6,068 nucleotides of DNA from positions 1 through 6,068 of the forward strand of contig JAKCDN010000198.1 of NCBI GenBank assembly GCA_021841795.1, written 5' to 3'. The notes below the pieces were generated by a model. It ran no database searches. It had not been told where the DNA came from and worked only from the letters and a program-made list of their open reading frames with translations. The number at the start of each line of letters is the position of its first letter. Position 1 is the first letter of the stretch. This document shows, in pieces, positions 1 to 6,068 of this stretch. Made by a program: the position numbers and the translations under genes. Origin of the DNA: Acidobacteriota bacterium (lineage in GTDB: Bacteria; Acidobacteriota; Terriglobia; Terriglobales; Acidobacteriaceae).

Positions 1-1024
1 GCGCAAGCTTTGTCCCCGTCGAGCGCCCTGCCAGCCGCTTCCCCAGCACCGCCAGAAACCCCGCCTCGTCCGACATCATACAGACTTCCGCGTTCGGCTT
101 CCCCGCCGTCCGGCGCGTGTACCCCTTCGCGTCCACCTCAAGATGCATCGGCGTCGCCGGGCACAGTTCTGGCCGAAAGCTGTACGTCACCGCCACCGGG
201 TCAAACAGCGTCGGCGTTGGCGAATGGCTCCAATTGTCCATCTTCCACTGGTGATACAGCAGCGTGATCTGGTCCGTCACCGGCGATCCATGCGCAAAAA
301 TCGCATCCCGCTCCGGCTCCTCCAGGTGGACCTGCGTCGAGTCCAGCGGCATCATAAACACCGGCACCCCCGAGGTCAGCAGCGCCTGCGCGCCCTTCGG
401 GTCCTGCAGAATGTTCCACTCCGCGTCCGGCGGCCGGTGCGCACCCGTCTTCGGGTCGTCATAGCCACGCGCGATACTGCCGCCCATCATCACCACTCGC
501 TTCAGCTTGCGAAAGGTCGCCGGATCTCTTTGAATCGCCGCCTGCACATTGAACAGCGGCCCAATCGCAATCAGCGTCACCTCGCCCGGATGCGCCCGAA
601 TCTGGTCCAGCAGAAACGTCACCCCATCGGGATACGACTTCTCCGGTCCGCGCCGCGCATAGGCCGCCTGCGTCATGGGGTTTGTCGTCTCCGTGTGTAT
701 GCCCGCCGCCACCGGAATCTCCCCGCGCCCCGCCGCCTCCAGATACCGTTCCGCCAGTTGCGCCCGCAGCTCCGTATTTCCAAACGCCGTCGTCACCCCC
801 AGCACTTTCAGCTCCGGGCTCTTGAGCGCCAGCCCGATGGCGAACGCATCGTCAATGTCATCGCCAATGTCGGTGTCAATCACCACCAGCTCAGGCTTAG
901 CCAGCGCAGAACCAGCACTTTTTTCAGGCTGTCCGCTCACGCCATATGCCTTCGAGCCGAACGTCCACAGAATCACAAGCACTGAAAGCACCGCCGGAAT
1001 CCAGACACTTCGAAGAATCTTCAT
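1..1024 (-). CDS. Exported inosine-uridine-preferring nucleoside hydrolase family protein (partial, C-terminus cut by window edge)
   Basis: The minus strand is open from an ATG at 1024-1022 to the window edge: 341 codons and no stop. The family (IUNH, PF01156) hydrolyses the N-glycosidic bond of ribonucleosides, giving base plus ribose. Visible signatures are DTDIGDDIDDA at residues 50-60 (the Ca-binding aspartate cluster near the N-terminus), IGPLFNV at 154-160, VVMMGG at 177-182, EWN at 202-204, PLDST at 226-230 and LFDPVAV at 273-279. Residues 1-28 look like a Sec signal peptide (K2 and R5, hydrophobic 8-22, possible cleavage after AYG at 26-28, no lipobox cysteine), so the enzyme probably acts in the periplasm. 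Two points are odd: the aspartate pair lies two residues further from the glycine than in classical DxDPGxDD enzymes, and the position of the usual catalytic His before DP is Phe274. No Shine-Dalgarno is visible before the ATG; I chose it because it gives the signal peptide. Family is confident, substrate is not. The gene is divergent from the GH127-like gene. Confidence 0.9.
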   Translation of the reverse strand, partial: MKILRSVWIPAVLSVLVILWTFGSKAYGVSGQPEKSAGSALAKPELVVIDTDIGDDIDDAFAIGLALKSPELKVLGVTTAFGNTELRAQLAERYLEAAGRGEIPVAAGIHTETTNPMTQAAYARRGPEKSYPDGVTFLLDQIRAHPGEVTLIAIGPLFNVQAAIQRDPATFRKLKRVVMMGGSIARGYDDPKTGAHRPPDAEWNILQDPKGAQALLTSGVPVFMMPLDSTQVHLEEPERDAIFAHGSPVTDQITLLYHQWKMDNWSHSPTPTLFDPVAVTYSFRPELCPATPMHLEVDAKGYTRRTAGKPNAEVCMMSDEAGFLAVLGKRLAGRSTGTKLA

Positions 1025-1174
1025 GCAAGGTACTGTATAGCGTTCGCAACCCCACAGTCTCCCCCAGCTCTGAAAAGCAGACGTCCACGCAACCGGGGCA
1101 GCGCACTAACAGGATGGTGCCTGTACCCACTCTCGTTGATTACCCTGTGACTGGCACCGTGCTTGGAGGTTCCG
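1025..1174. promoter_or_regulatory. Divergent intergenic region between nucleoside hydrolase and GH127-like genes
   Basis: These 150 bases separate two start codons that point away from each other, so promoters for both genes should lie here. On the minus strand a weak -10-like TATACA occurs at 1039-1034, 10 bases before the nucleoside hydrolase start, but no -35 element sits at a sensible distance. A 6-bp inverted repeat, GGTGCC (1116-1121) and GGCACC (1153-1158), has a 31-base spacer and could arise by chance in GC-rich DNA. I see no other gene, riboswitch or terminator here. The promoter role is inferred from gene orientation, not from clear consensus boxes. Confidence 0.4.
1165..1169 (+). 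promoter_or_regulatory. Ribosome binding site of the GH127-like gene
   Basis: GGAGG lies 5 bases upstream of ATG 1175-1177. It decides the start: an in-frame TTG at 1163 would overlap this Shine-Dalgarno and would add four residues ahead of the Tat signal peptide, so the ATG is preferred. Confidence 0.8.
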
Positions 1175-3217
1175 ATGTCGTCTCCTGTTTCCACTTCGAC
1201 AACCCGTCGCCGCTTCCTCCAGCAATCAGGCTATGCTGGACTCGCCTGTGCCTTGCCCGCTCCGGCACTGCTCGCCTCGCCTGACGCACCCGGTACAGCG
1301 ATCCACAAGAACCGCACACCCTTGGCGCCCAGCGCCTTCTACCTGCTTCCACTCGGCTCCATCCGCCCCACTGGATGGTTGCGCAACCAGCTTGAGATTC
1401 AGGCCAACGGTCTCAGCGGCCATCTGGACGAGACCTGGGCCGACGTGGGCCCCAATAGCGGCTGGCTCGGCGGCACGGGCGAAAGCTGGGAGCGCGGCCC
1501 CTACTTTCTCGACGGGCTTCTCCCACTTGCCTGGCTGCTCGATGACCCGCGCCTCAAGGCCAAGGCTCAGCTGCGCATCGACTGGACGCTCACCCATCAG
1601 GCTCCCAGCGGCATGTTCGGCCCCGCCTCCAATGACGACTGGTGGCCTCGCATCGTCATGCTCAAGGCCCTCACGCAATACCAGGAGTGCACCGCAGACC
1701 CGCGCGTCATCCCGCTCATGGACCGCTACTTCCGGCATCAGCTCAGCGCGCTGCCCGCGCGGCCGCTCCGCGACTGGGGCAAGTTCCGCTGGCAGGACAA
1801 TCTCCTCAGCGTCGTCTGGCTCTACAACCGCACCGGCTCCGCCTATCTGCTCGATCTCGCGCGCCTTCTGCACGCCCAGGGCTACGACTGGATGGCCCAG
1901 TACGCCGACTTCAAGTACACGCAGAAGATCACCGCCGAATTCATCAAGCTCAATGAGGGCGGCGGCCTTAAGGATCTCGCGCTCGCCACGCACGGCGTCA
2001 ACAACGCGCAGGCCATCAAGACCGGTCCCGTCTGGTCCCTCGTCTCGGGCGCGCAAGCCGATCGCGCCGCCGCGAGCCGGATGCTGGCCGAGCTCGACCA
2101 ATATCACGGCCTGCCCAACGGCATGTTCTCCTGCGACGAGCACCTCTCCGGCCGGGACCCCTCGCAGGGCTCCGAACTCTGCTCCGTCGTGGAATCCATG
2201 TTCTCGCTGGAGCAGGCGCTTGCCATCACCGGCGATCCCGCATTCGGCGACCGGCTCGAGCGGCTTGCCTTCAACGCCCTGCCCGGCACCTTCACTGACG
2301 ACATGTGGGCGCACCAATATAACCAGGAGCCGAACCAGGTGGAATGCAGCCTGCACAACAAGCCTTGGGTGACCGACGGGCCGGAATCCAATCTCTACGG
2401 TCTTGAGCCCAACTTCGGCTGCTGCACCGCCAACTTCCATCAGGGCTGGCCCAAATTCGCCGCCAGCCTCTTCCTGCTCTCCGGCGACCAGGGCTCAGAT
2501 GCCAGCGATGGCCTCGTCGCCGCCGTCTACGCGCCCTGCGAGCTCCGCATCCCCTTCCGCGGCACGTCCCTCCACATCGTCGAAGAGACCAGCTACCCAT
2601 TCCGTGGCGAAATCCGCCTCACCATCAACCCCGGCAAGCCGCTCCGCTTTCCGCTCGCTCTGCGCATCCCTGCCTGGGCCGCCGGCGCTACCCTCACCGT
2701 CAACGGCCGCCCCGAGCCCGCACCCACGCCCGGCGCCTTCGCCCACATCCAGCGCACCTGGAGCCCCGGCGACCGCGTCGAGCTGCGCTTCCCCATGAGT
2801 CTGAGAACCTCGCGCTGGTTCCACGAGTCCGTCGCCATCGAGCGCGGCCCTGTCGTCTTCTCCTACGGCATCGGCGAGAGCTGGGTAAAGCTGCGCGACC
2901 GCGGCATGACAGCCGATTGGCAGGTCTTTCCTTCCACCCCGTGGAACTACGCGCTGCACCTCGGCCCATCATCACCTGCCGGCGCCATCGCCGTCACCGA
3001 AACCGAGAGCAGCGAAGCCATCTTCACGCACAAGCATGCCCCCGTCCGGCTCAGCGTCAAGGCAAGCAAGCTGGATGCCTGGCGAGCCATCGACGGCGCC
3101 GCCGATCCTGTCCCGCAGAGCCCCGTAGCCGCCACGCGGCCCGAAGAGACCATCGAGATGATTCCCTACGCGGCAGCCAAGCTGCGCATCACGGCATTTC
3201 CGCTGGTCAAGAGTTAG
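1175..3217 (+). CDS. Tat-exported glycoside hydrolase family 127-like protein (DUF1680; beta-L-arabinofuranosidase fold)
   Basis: This 680-residue protein belongs to the GH127/DUF1680 group (PF07944), whose characterised members are retaining beta-L-arabinofuranosidases using a zinc-bound cysteine nucleophile. The N-terminus has a twin-arginine motif, T-R-R-R-F-L-Q at residues 10-16, then a hydrophobic stretch to about residue 34, so it should be exported folded. Residues about 50-430 fit the helical catalytic barrel, with conserved stretches such as [14 protein letters not shown] and [13 protein letters not shown]. By motif order the active site matches HypBA1 of Bifidobacterium: Glu322 (acid/base), Glu334-x-Cys336 and Cys416-Cys417 (zinc ligands, Cys416 as nucleophile). 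Residues from about 445 onward look like the beta-sandwich domains of the family, and [17 protein letters not shown] closes the C-terminus. All key residues are present, so it is probably active. Substrate is inferred; a related GH family or another furanoside is possible. The gene converges on the dehydratase gene with a 4-base overlap. Confidence 0.88.
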   Translation: MSSPVSTSTTRRRFLQQSGYAGLACALPAPALLASPDAPGTAIHKNRTPLAPSAFYLLPLGSIRPTGWLRNQLEIQANGLSGHLDETWADVGPNSGWLGGTGESWERGPYFLDGLLPLAWLLDDPRLKAKAQLRIDWTLTHQAPSGMFGPASNDDWWPRIVMLKALTQYQECTADPRVIPLMDRYFRHQLSALPARPLRDWGKFRWQDNLLSVVWLYNRTGSAYLLDLARLLHAQGYDWMAQYADFKYTQKITAEFIKLNEGGGLKDLALATHGVNNAQAIKTGPVWSLVSGAQADRAAASRMLAELDQYHGLPNGMFSCDEHLSGRDPSQGSELCSVVESMFSLEQALAITGDPAFGDRLERLAFNALPGTFTDDMWAHQYNQEPNQVECSLHNKPWVTDGPESNLYGLEPNFGCCTANFHQGWPKFAASLFLLSGDQGSDASDGLVAAVYAPCELRIPFRGTSLHIVEETSYPFRGEIRLTINPGKPLRFPLALRIPAWAAGATLTVNGRPEPAPTPGAFAHIQRTWSPGDRVELRFPMSLRTSRWFHESVAIERGPVVFSYGIGESWVKLRDRGMTADWQVFPSTPWNYALHLGPSSPAGAIAVTETESSEAIFTHKHAPVRLSVKASKLDAWRAIDGAADPVPQSPVAATRPEETIEMIPYAAAKLRITAFPLVKS

Positions 3218-5184
3218 CTTCCGTTCTCCAGCCGCGCCGCAATCCGGTCCACGTCATACACGCAGCCGCCCCACACGCCGCCGCTCGCCGACACGAGCAG
3301 CGCCCACAGCCGCGTATCCGCCGGCAAATCCGGATGCGGCTTTAGATCCGCACGCGGCCCGCGCCCCGCCAGCCGTCGCGCACCCTCGGCCGCATCAAAG
3401 CTCCCCGCCGCGTCGCCCACCAGGTCCACGCTCCCGGTCAGCTTCGCGCGGTCAATCACCAGCTCAATCACGTCGCCGTCCAGCACTTTGCCCAGCGGTC
3501 CGCCCGCCAGCGCCTCCGGAGAGATATGCCCCACACACGCGCCCGTCGACACCCCGCTGAACCGCGCATCCGTCAGCACCGCCACATGTTTGCAGTGCGG
3601 CAGCGCCTTCAGCGCCGACGTCACCTGATACGTCTCCTGCATCCCTGCGCCGCGCGGCCCGCCACACATCAGCACCATCACGTCGCCATGCCCGATGGCG
3701 CCACTCTTGATCGCCGCAATCGCCGCCTCTTCCGTCGTGAACACCCGCGCCGACCCGCGATGCCGGTACACGCCATCCTCGCCAATCAGCGACGGATCAA
3801 TCGCCGTGCTCTTGATCACCGCACCCTCCGGCGCCAGATTGCCCTTCGGGAAACACACCGTCGCCGTCAGCCCGTTCCGCCGCGCCGCGTCGCGCGTCAG
3901 AATCACCTCGCTCGCGTCCACGCCGTCCAGCTTCTTCAGGCGCGCCTTCATCGCCTGCCGCCGCTCGCTTTGTTCCCACCAGTCGAGGCACGCACCCAGC
4001 GTCTCGCCGCTCACCGTCTTCACGCTTGTATCCAGGAGCCCCGCCGCGCGCAGCTCGAGCATCACCTCCGGCACGCCCCCGGCGAGAAAGACCTGCACCG
4101 TCGCAAAGCCCCGCGGCCCATTCGGCAACGCATCCACCAGCCGCGGCACTTCGCGATTCACTGCCGTCCAGTCCTCCACCGTGGGCCGCTTGAGCCCCGC
4201 GTGGAACGCCACCGCCGGCACATGCAGCAGCAGATTTGTCGATCCGCCAAAGGCCGCATGGACCACCATCGCATTCCGCACGCTCGCCTCGGTCAGGACA
4301 TCGCGCATGCCCATGCCCAGCTCCTGCATCCGCTTGAGCGCCCGCGCACTGCGCCGCGCCATATCCAGCCAGACTGGTTGGCCGGAAGGCGCCAGCGCCG
4401 CATGGGGCAGGGCCATCCCCAGCGCCTCGCCCACCACCTGTGAGGTCGCCGCCGTCCCCAGAAACTGGCAGCCGCCGCCTGGCGATGCGCACGCCCGGCA
4501 TCCCACCTCCGCCGCGTAGTCCAGCGAGATCTGCCCTTGCGCAAACCGCGCGCCGATGGTCTGCACCTTGCCCGCGTCCTCGCCCTGCTCGGGCAGCAGC
4601 GTCACCCCGCCCGGCACCAGCACCGCCGGCAGCCGCCCCGCGCTCGCCAGCGCCATCATCATCGCCGGCAACCCCTTGTCGCACGTGGCCACGCCCAGCA
4701 CACCCCGGCCCGTCGGCAACGACCGCATCAGCCGCCGCAGCACCGTCGCCGCATCATTTCTATACGGCAGCGAGTCCATCATCCCCGCCGTGCCCTGCGT
4801 CCGCCCGTCGCACGGGTCCGTCACCGCGCCGGCAAACGGCACCGCCCGCAGCAACTTCAACTCCCGCGCCGCCTCGGCCACCAGCAGCCCCACCTCCCAG
4901 TGCCCCGTGTGAAAGCCCAGCGCAATCGGCGTCCCATCCTCCGCCCGCAGCCCGCCATGCGTGCTCAAGATCAAGAACTCAGGGTCCAGCAGCCGTCCCG
5001 GCTCCCAACCCATCCCCGCATTCTGGCTCAGGCCAAATAAATTGCCAGACGGCTCCGTCCGCAGCATCTCGGCCGTCAGCGGCAGCGCACCCACCGGTCC
5101 CGCCGCGTGCGTCGCCACGCCGCTCAACACACCCTCGCCCGGCTCCAGCACATCCGCCAGCTTCACCGTTCCCTGTCTCTCCAT
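3214..5184 (-). CDS. yjhG: YjhG/YagF-type sugar-acid dehydratase (IlvD/Edd family, probable D-xylonate dehydratase)
   Basis: This cytoplasmic 656-residue protein belongs to the IlvD/Edd superfamily, which dehydrates aldonic acids to 2-keto-3-deoxy acids using an Fe-S cluster and Mg. The YjhG/YagF subgroup (E. coli YjhG has about 655 residues) acts on D-xylonate. Subgroup traits seen: [18 protein letters not shown] near residue 35, [14 protein letters not shown] near 88, and [20 protein letters not shown] near 122. Probable cluster cysteines are Cys125, Cys168 (TCDK) and Cys239 (GGGCQFLG). Lys170 in CDK is the lysine carbamylated in relatives to bind Mg. Ser543 in TDARFSG is the likely catalytic serine. 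Cys229 and Cys232 add a CX2CX6C arrangement with Cys239. Start: GTG 5187 is followed at once by ATG 5184. GAGG at 5193-5190 lies 5 bases from the ATG but only 2 from the GTG, so the ATG is chosen. Full length with no lesions. Xylonate is the best guess; another pentonate or hexonate is possible. Confidence 0.93.
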   Translation of the reverse strand: MERQGTVKLADVLEPGEGVLSGVATHAAGPVGALPLTAEMLRTEPSGNLFGLSQNAGMGWEPGRLLDPEFLILSTHGGLRAEDGTPIALGFHTGHWEVGLLVAEAARELKLLRAVPFAGAVTDPCDGRTQGTAGMMDSLPYRNDAATVLRRLMRSLPTGRGVLGVATCDKGLPAMMMALASAGRLPAVLVPGGVTLLPEQGEDAGKVQTIGARFAQGQISLDYAAEVGCRACASPGGGCQFLGTAATSQVVGEALGMALPHAALAPSGQPVWLDMARRSARALKRMQELGMGMRDVLTEASVRNAMVVHAAFGGSTNLLLHVPAVAFHAGLKRPTVEDWTAVNREVPRLVDALPNGPRGFATVQVFLAGGVPEVMLELRAAGLLDTSVKTVSGETLGACLDWWEQSERRQAMKARLKKLDGVDASEVILTRDAARRNGLTATVCFPKGNLAPEGAVIKSTAIDPSLIGEDGVYRHRGSARVFTTEEAAIAAIKSGAIGHGDVMVLMCGGPRGAGMQETYQVTSALKALPHCKHVAVLTDARFSGVSTGACVGHISPEALAGGPLGKVLDGDVIELVIDRAKLTGSVDLVGDAAGSFDAAEGARRLAGRGPRADLKPHPDLPADTRLWALLVSASGGVWGGCVYDVDRIAARLENGS

Positions 5185-5189
5185 CACTC

Positions 5190-5193
5190 CCTC
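5190..5193 (-). promoter_or_regulatory. Ribosome binding site of the dehydratase gene
   Basis: Read on the minus strand, GAGG occupies 5193-5190, 5 bases before ATG 5184 (within GAGGGAGTGATG). This spacing favours the ATG over the adjacent GTG at 5187. Confidence 0.6.
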
Positions 5194-5194
5194 A

Positions 5195-5221
5195 CTGCAC
5201 CCCGCCAGTATAGTGGTGCAG
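5195..5221. promoter_or_regulatory. Operator-like inverted repeat between divergent dehydratase and transporter genes
   Basis: CTGCACC at 5195-5201 is the exact reverse complement of GGTGCAG at 5215-5221, with a 13-base spacer. The arm centres are 20 bases apart, about two helical turns, which suits a dimeric DNA-binding protein. The spacer and its border hold a -10-like box on either strand: TATAGT at 5209-5214 on the plus strand and TATACT at 5212-5207 on the minus strand. One site could therefore control both genes. The left arm lies just upstream of the dehydratase Shine-Dalgarno. The repeat is seen directly; its role as an operator is inferred, and the regulator is not in the window. Confidence 0.45.
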
Positions 5222-5224
5222 CGA

Positions 5225-5254
5225 TTTACCCCGCCCGCGTCCGCATGACATACT
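5225..5254 (+). promoter_or_regulatory. Possible weak promoter for the MFS transporter gene
   Basis: TTTACC at 5225-5230 and CATACT at 5249-5254 each match four of six bases of the sigma-70 -35 and -10 boxes, with an 18-base spacer. Transcription would start near 5261, leaving a very short leader before ATG 5277. This would fit the absence of a Shine-Dalgarno there. The alternative is the TATAGT box at 5209-5214, which has no good -35 partner. Confidence 0.2.
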
Positions 5255-5276
5255 CCCTGTGACCCACGCGCCGCTC

Positions 5277-6068
5277 ATGACACCGCTCTATCGCCGCATC
5301 GCTCTGCGCCTCATCCCCCTGCTCATGCTGCTCTACTTCGTCGCGTTCCTCGATCGCGTCAACATCAGCTTTGCCGCGCTCACCATGAACCGCGACATCG
5401 GCATCAGCGCCAGCCTCTTCGGCGTCGCCGCAGGCATGTTCTTCTTCGGCTACTTCCTCTTTGAAGTGCCCAGCAACCTCATCCTCGTCCGCGTCGGCGC
5501 GCGCCGCTGGATTGCCGCCATCATGTTCGTCTGGGGCGTCGTCTCCGTCTCCACCGCGCTCGTCCACGGCCCAGTCGAGTACATCGCGCTACGCTTCCTG
5601 CTCGGCGCGGCAGAGGCCGGATTCTTCCCCGGCATCATTCTCTATCTCACCTTCTGGCTGCCGCCCGCCGTCCGCTCCAGCATCATCGCCGTCTTCGTCG
5701 CGGCCATTCCGCTCTCCAACCTCATCGGCGCGCCCATCTCCGCGCACATTCTGCTCATGAACAACCAGCTCGGCATCAAAGGCTGGCAATGGCTCTTTCT
5801 GCTGGAAGGCGCTCCGGCCGTCGTCATCAGCCTCTTCGTCCCTGCGCTCCTGCCCAGCCGGCCGGAAGAGGTCCACTGGCTCAGCGCCGAAGAGAAGCAG
5901 CAGATCGCCCGCGACCTGCGCGAAGCCGAGCCACCCCACGCCGCCGCATCCCACTCGTTTCTGCAGATGTTCGCCGCACAACCGGCCATCTACGCCTGGA
6001 GCTTCATCTACTTCTGCCTCACCATCGGCATCTACGGCCTCGGCTTCTGGATTCCCACCGTGCTCGTC
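5277..6068 (+). CDS. MFS transporter, anion:cation symporter (ACS) type, partial at window edge
   Basis: This inner-membrane transporter is open to the window edge: 264 codons from ATG 5277, no stop. An in-frame stop at 5211-5213 bounds it upstream, and GTG 5259 is an alternative start six codons earlier. Neither start has a Shine-Dalgarno; ATG is chosen because MTPLYRRIALRL resembles the usual family N-terminus. Counting from the ATG, hydrophobic spans lie at about residues 13-30, 46-66, 77-95, 103-128, 136-159 and 171-192. A charged central loop follows, with the start of helix 7 after about 237. Family traits are FLDRVNISFA at 24-33, the loop 2-3 motif RVGARRW at 72-78, and the helix 4 stretch RFLLGAAEAGFFPG at 106-119. 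ACS members often carry hexuronates, galactonate, glucarate or phthalate with protons. Being divergent from a sugar-acid dehydratase supports an aldonate or uronate substrate, but the substrate cannot be read from the sequence. Confidence 0.9.
   Translation, partial: MTPLYRRIALRLIPLLMLLYFVAFLDRVNISFAALTMNRDIGISASLFGVAAGMFFFGYFLFEVPSNLILVRVGARRWIAAIMFVWGVVSVSTALVHGPVEYIALRFLLGAAEAGFFPGIILYLTFWLPPAVRSSIIAVFVAAIPLSNLIGAPISAHILLMNNQLGIKGWQWLFLLEGAPAVVISLFVPALLPSRPEEVHWLSAEEKQQIARDLREAEPPHAAASHSFLQMFAAQPAIYAWSFIYFCLTIGIYGLGFWIPTVLV

Noticed and set aside
143..985. Plus-strand open frame of about 280 codons opposite the nucleoside hydrolase
   Set aside because: The translation is dominated by Arg, His, Pro and Leu, typical of the reverse complement of a GC-rich gene. 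The minus-strand frame has clear nucleoside hydrolase motifs.
1116..1158. GGTGCC ... GGCACC as an operator or attenuator
   Set aside because: The arms are 6 bp with a 31-base spacer and no extension. This is too weak to call as a separate feature and is kept only as a low-interest observation.
1226..2440. Long minus-strand open frame (about 404 codons) inside the GH127-like gene
   Set aside because: It lies wholly antisense to a gene with a recognisable fold and active site. Its translation has no family motif, and long antisense frames are expected in GC-rich codon-biased genes.
3202..3232. Possible terminator hairpin GCTGG ... CCAGC at the convergent junction
   Set aside because: The stem is only 5 bp with a 21-base loop and no T-tract on either strand, so it is not a credible intrinsic terminator.
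3526..4443. Plus-strand frame of about 305 codons opposite the dehydratase, and other frames at 3797-4684 and 4440-5213
   Set aside because: All are low-complexity Arg/Pro/Ala/Ser-rich shadows of the well-supported dehydratase gene.
5226..5567. Minus-strand frames opposite the transporter (also 5589-5981)
   Set aside because: They are acidic, repeat-like shadow translations, whereas the plus-strand frame shows MFS helices and motifs.

Overview
The window is a dense, GC-rich, C-biased stretch of bacterial DNA with four protein-coding genes and almost no spare sequence. Gene style (Tat-exported GH127-like hydrolase, exported nucleoside hydrolase, YjhG-type dehydratase, ACS-type transporter, high GC) suggests a saprophytic Gram-negative such as an acidobacterium of the Terriglobia. 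That assignment is an inference from protein style; no phylogenetic marker is present.

Layout: (1) 1-1024, minus strand, an exported nucleoside hydrolase whose C-terminus runs off the left edge. (2) 1025-1174, a divergent intergenic region. (3) 1175-3217, plus strand, a Tat-exported GH127-like (DUF1680) protein related to beta-L-arabinofuranosidases. (4) 3214-5184, minus strand, a YjhG/YagF-type sugar-acid dehydratase that converges on gene 3 with overlapping stop codons. (5) 5185-5276, a second divergent intergenic region carrying a perfect 7-bp inverted repeat that looks like an operator. (6) 5277-6068, plus strand, the N-terminal part of an MFS transporter of the anion:cation symporter type, which runs off the right edge. 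The first and last genes are easy to miss because neither has both ends in the window.

Taken together this looks like part of a pentose/aldonic-acid scavenging locus. Two exported hydrolases could release pentoses (from arabinosides and nucleosides) outside the cytoplasm. A symporter of a family that often carries sugar acids could import an aldonate or uronate. A cytoplasmic dehydratase could convert the aldonate to a 2-keto-3-deoxy acid. The sugar dehydrogenase, keto-acid aldolase and regulator expected for a full pathway are not in the window. I see no RNA genes, CRISPR array, mobile element or convincing terminator. I did not find a clearly new system; the most useful leads are the operator-like repeat, the active-site variation in the nucleoside hydrolase and the unknown substrate of the exported GH127-like enzyme.
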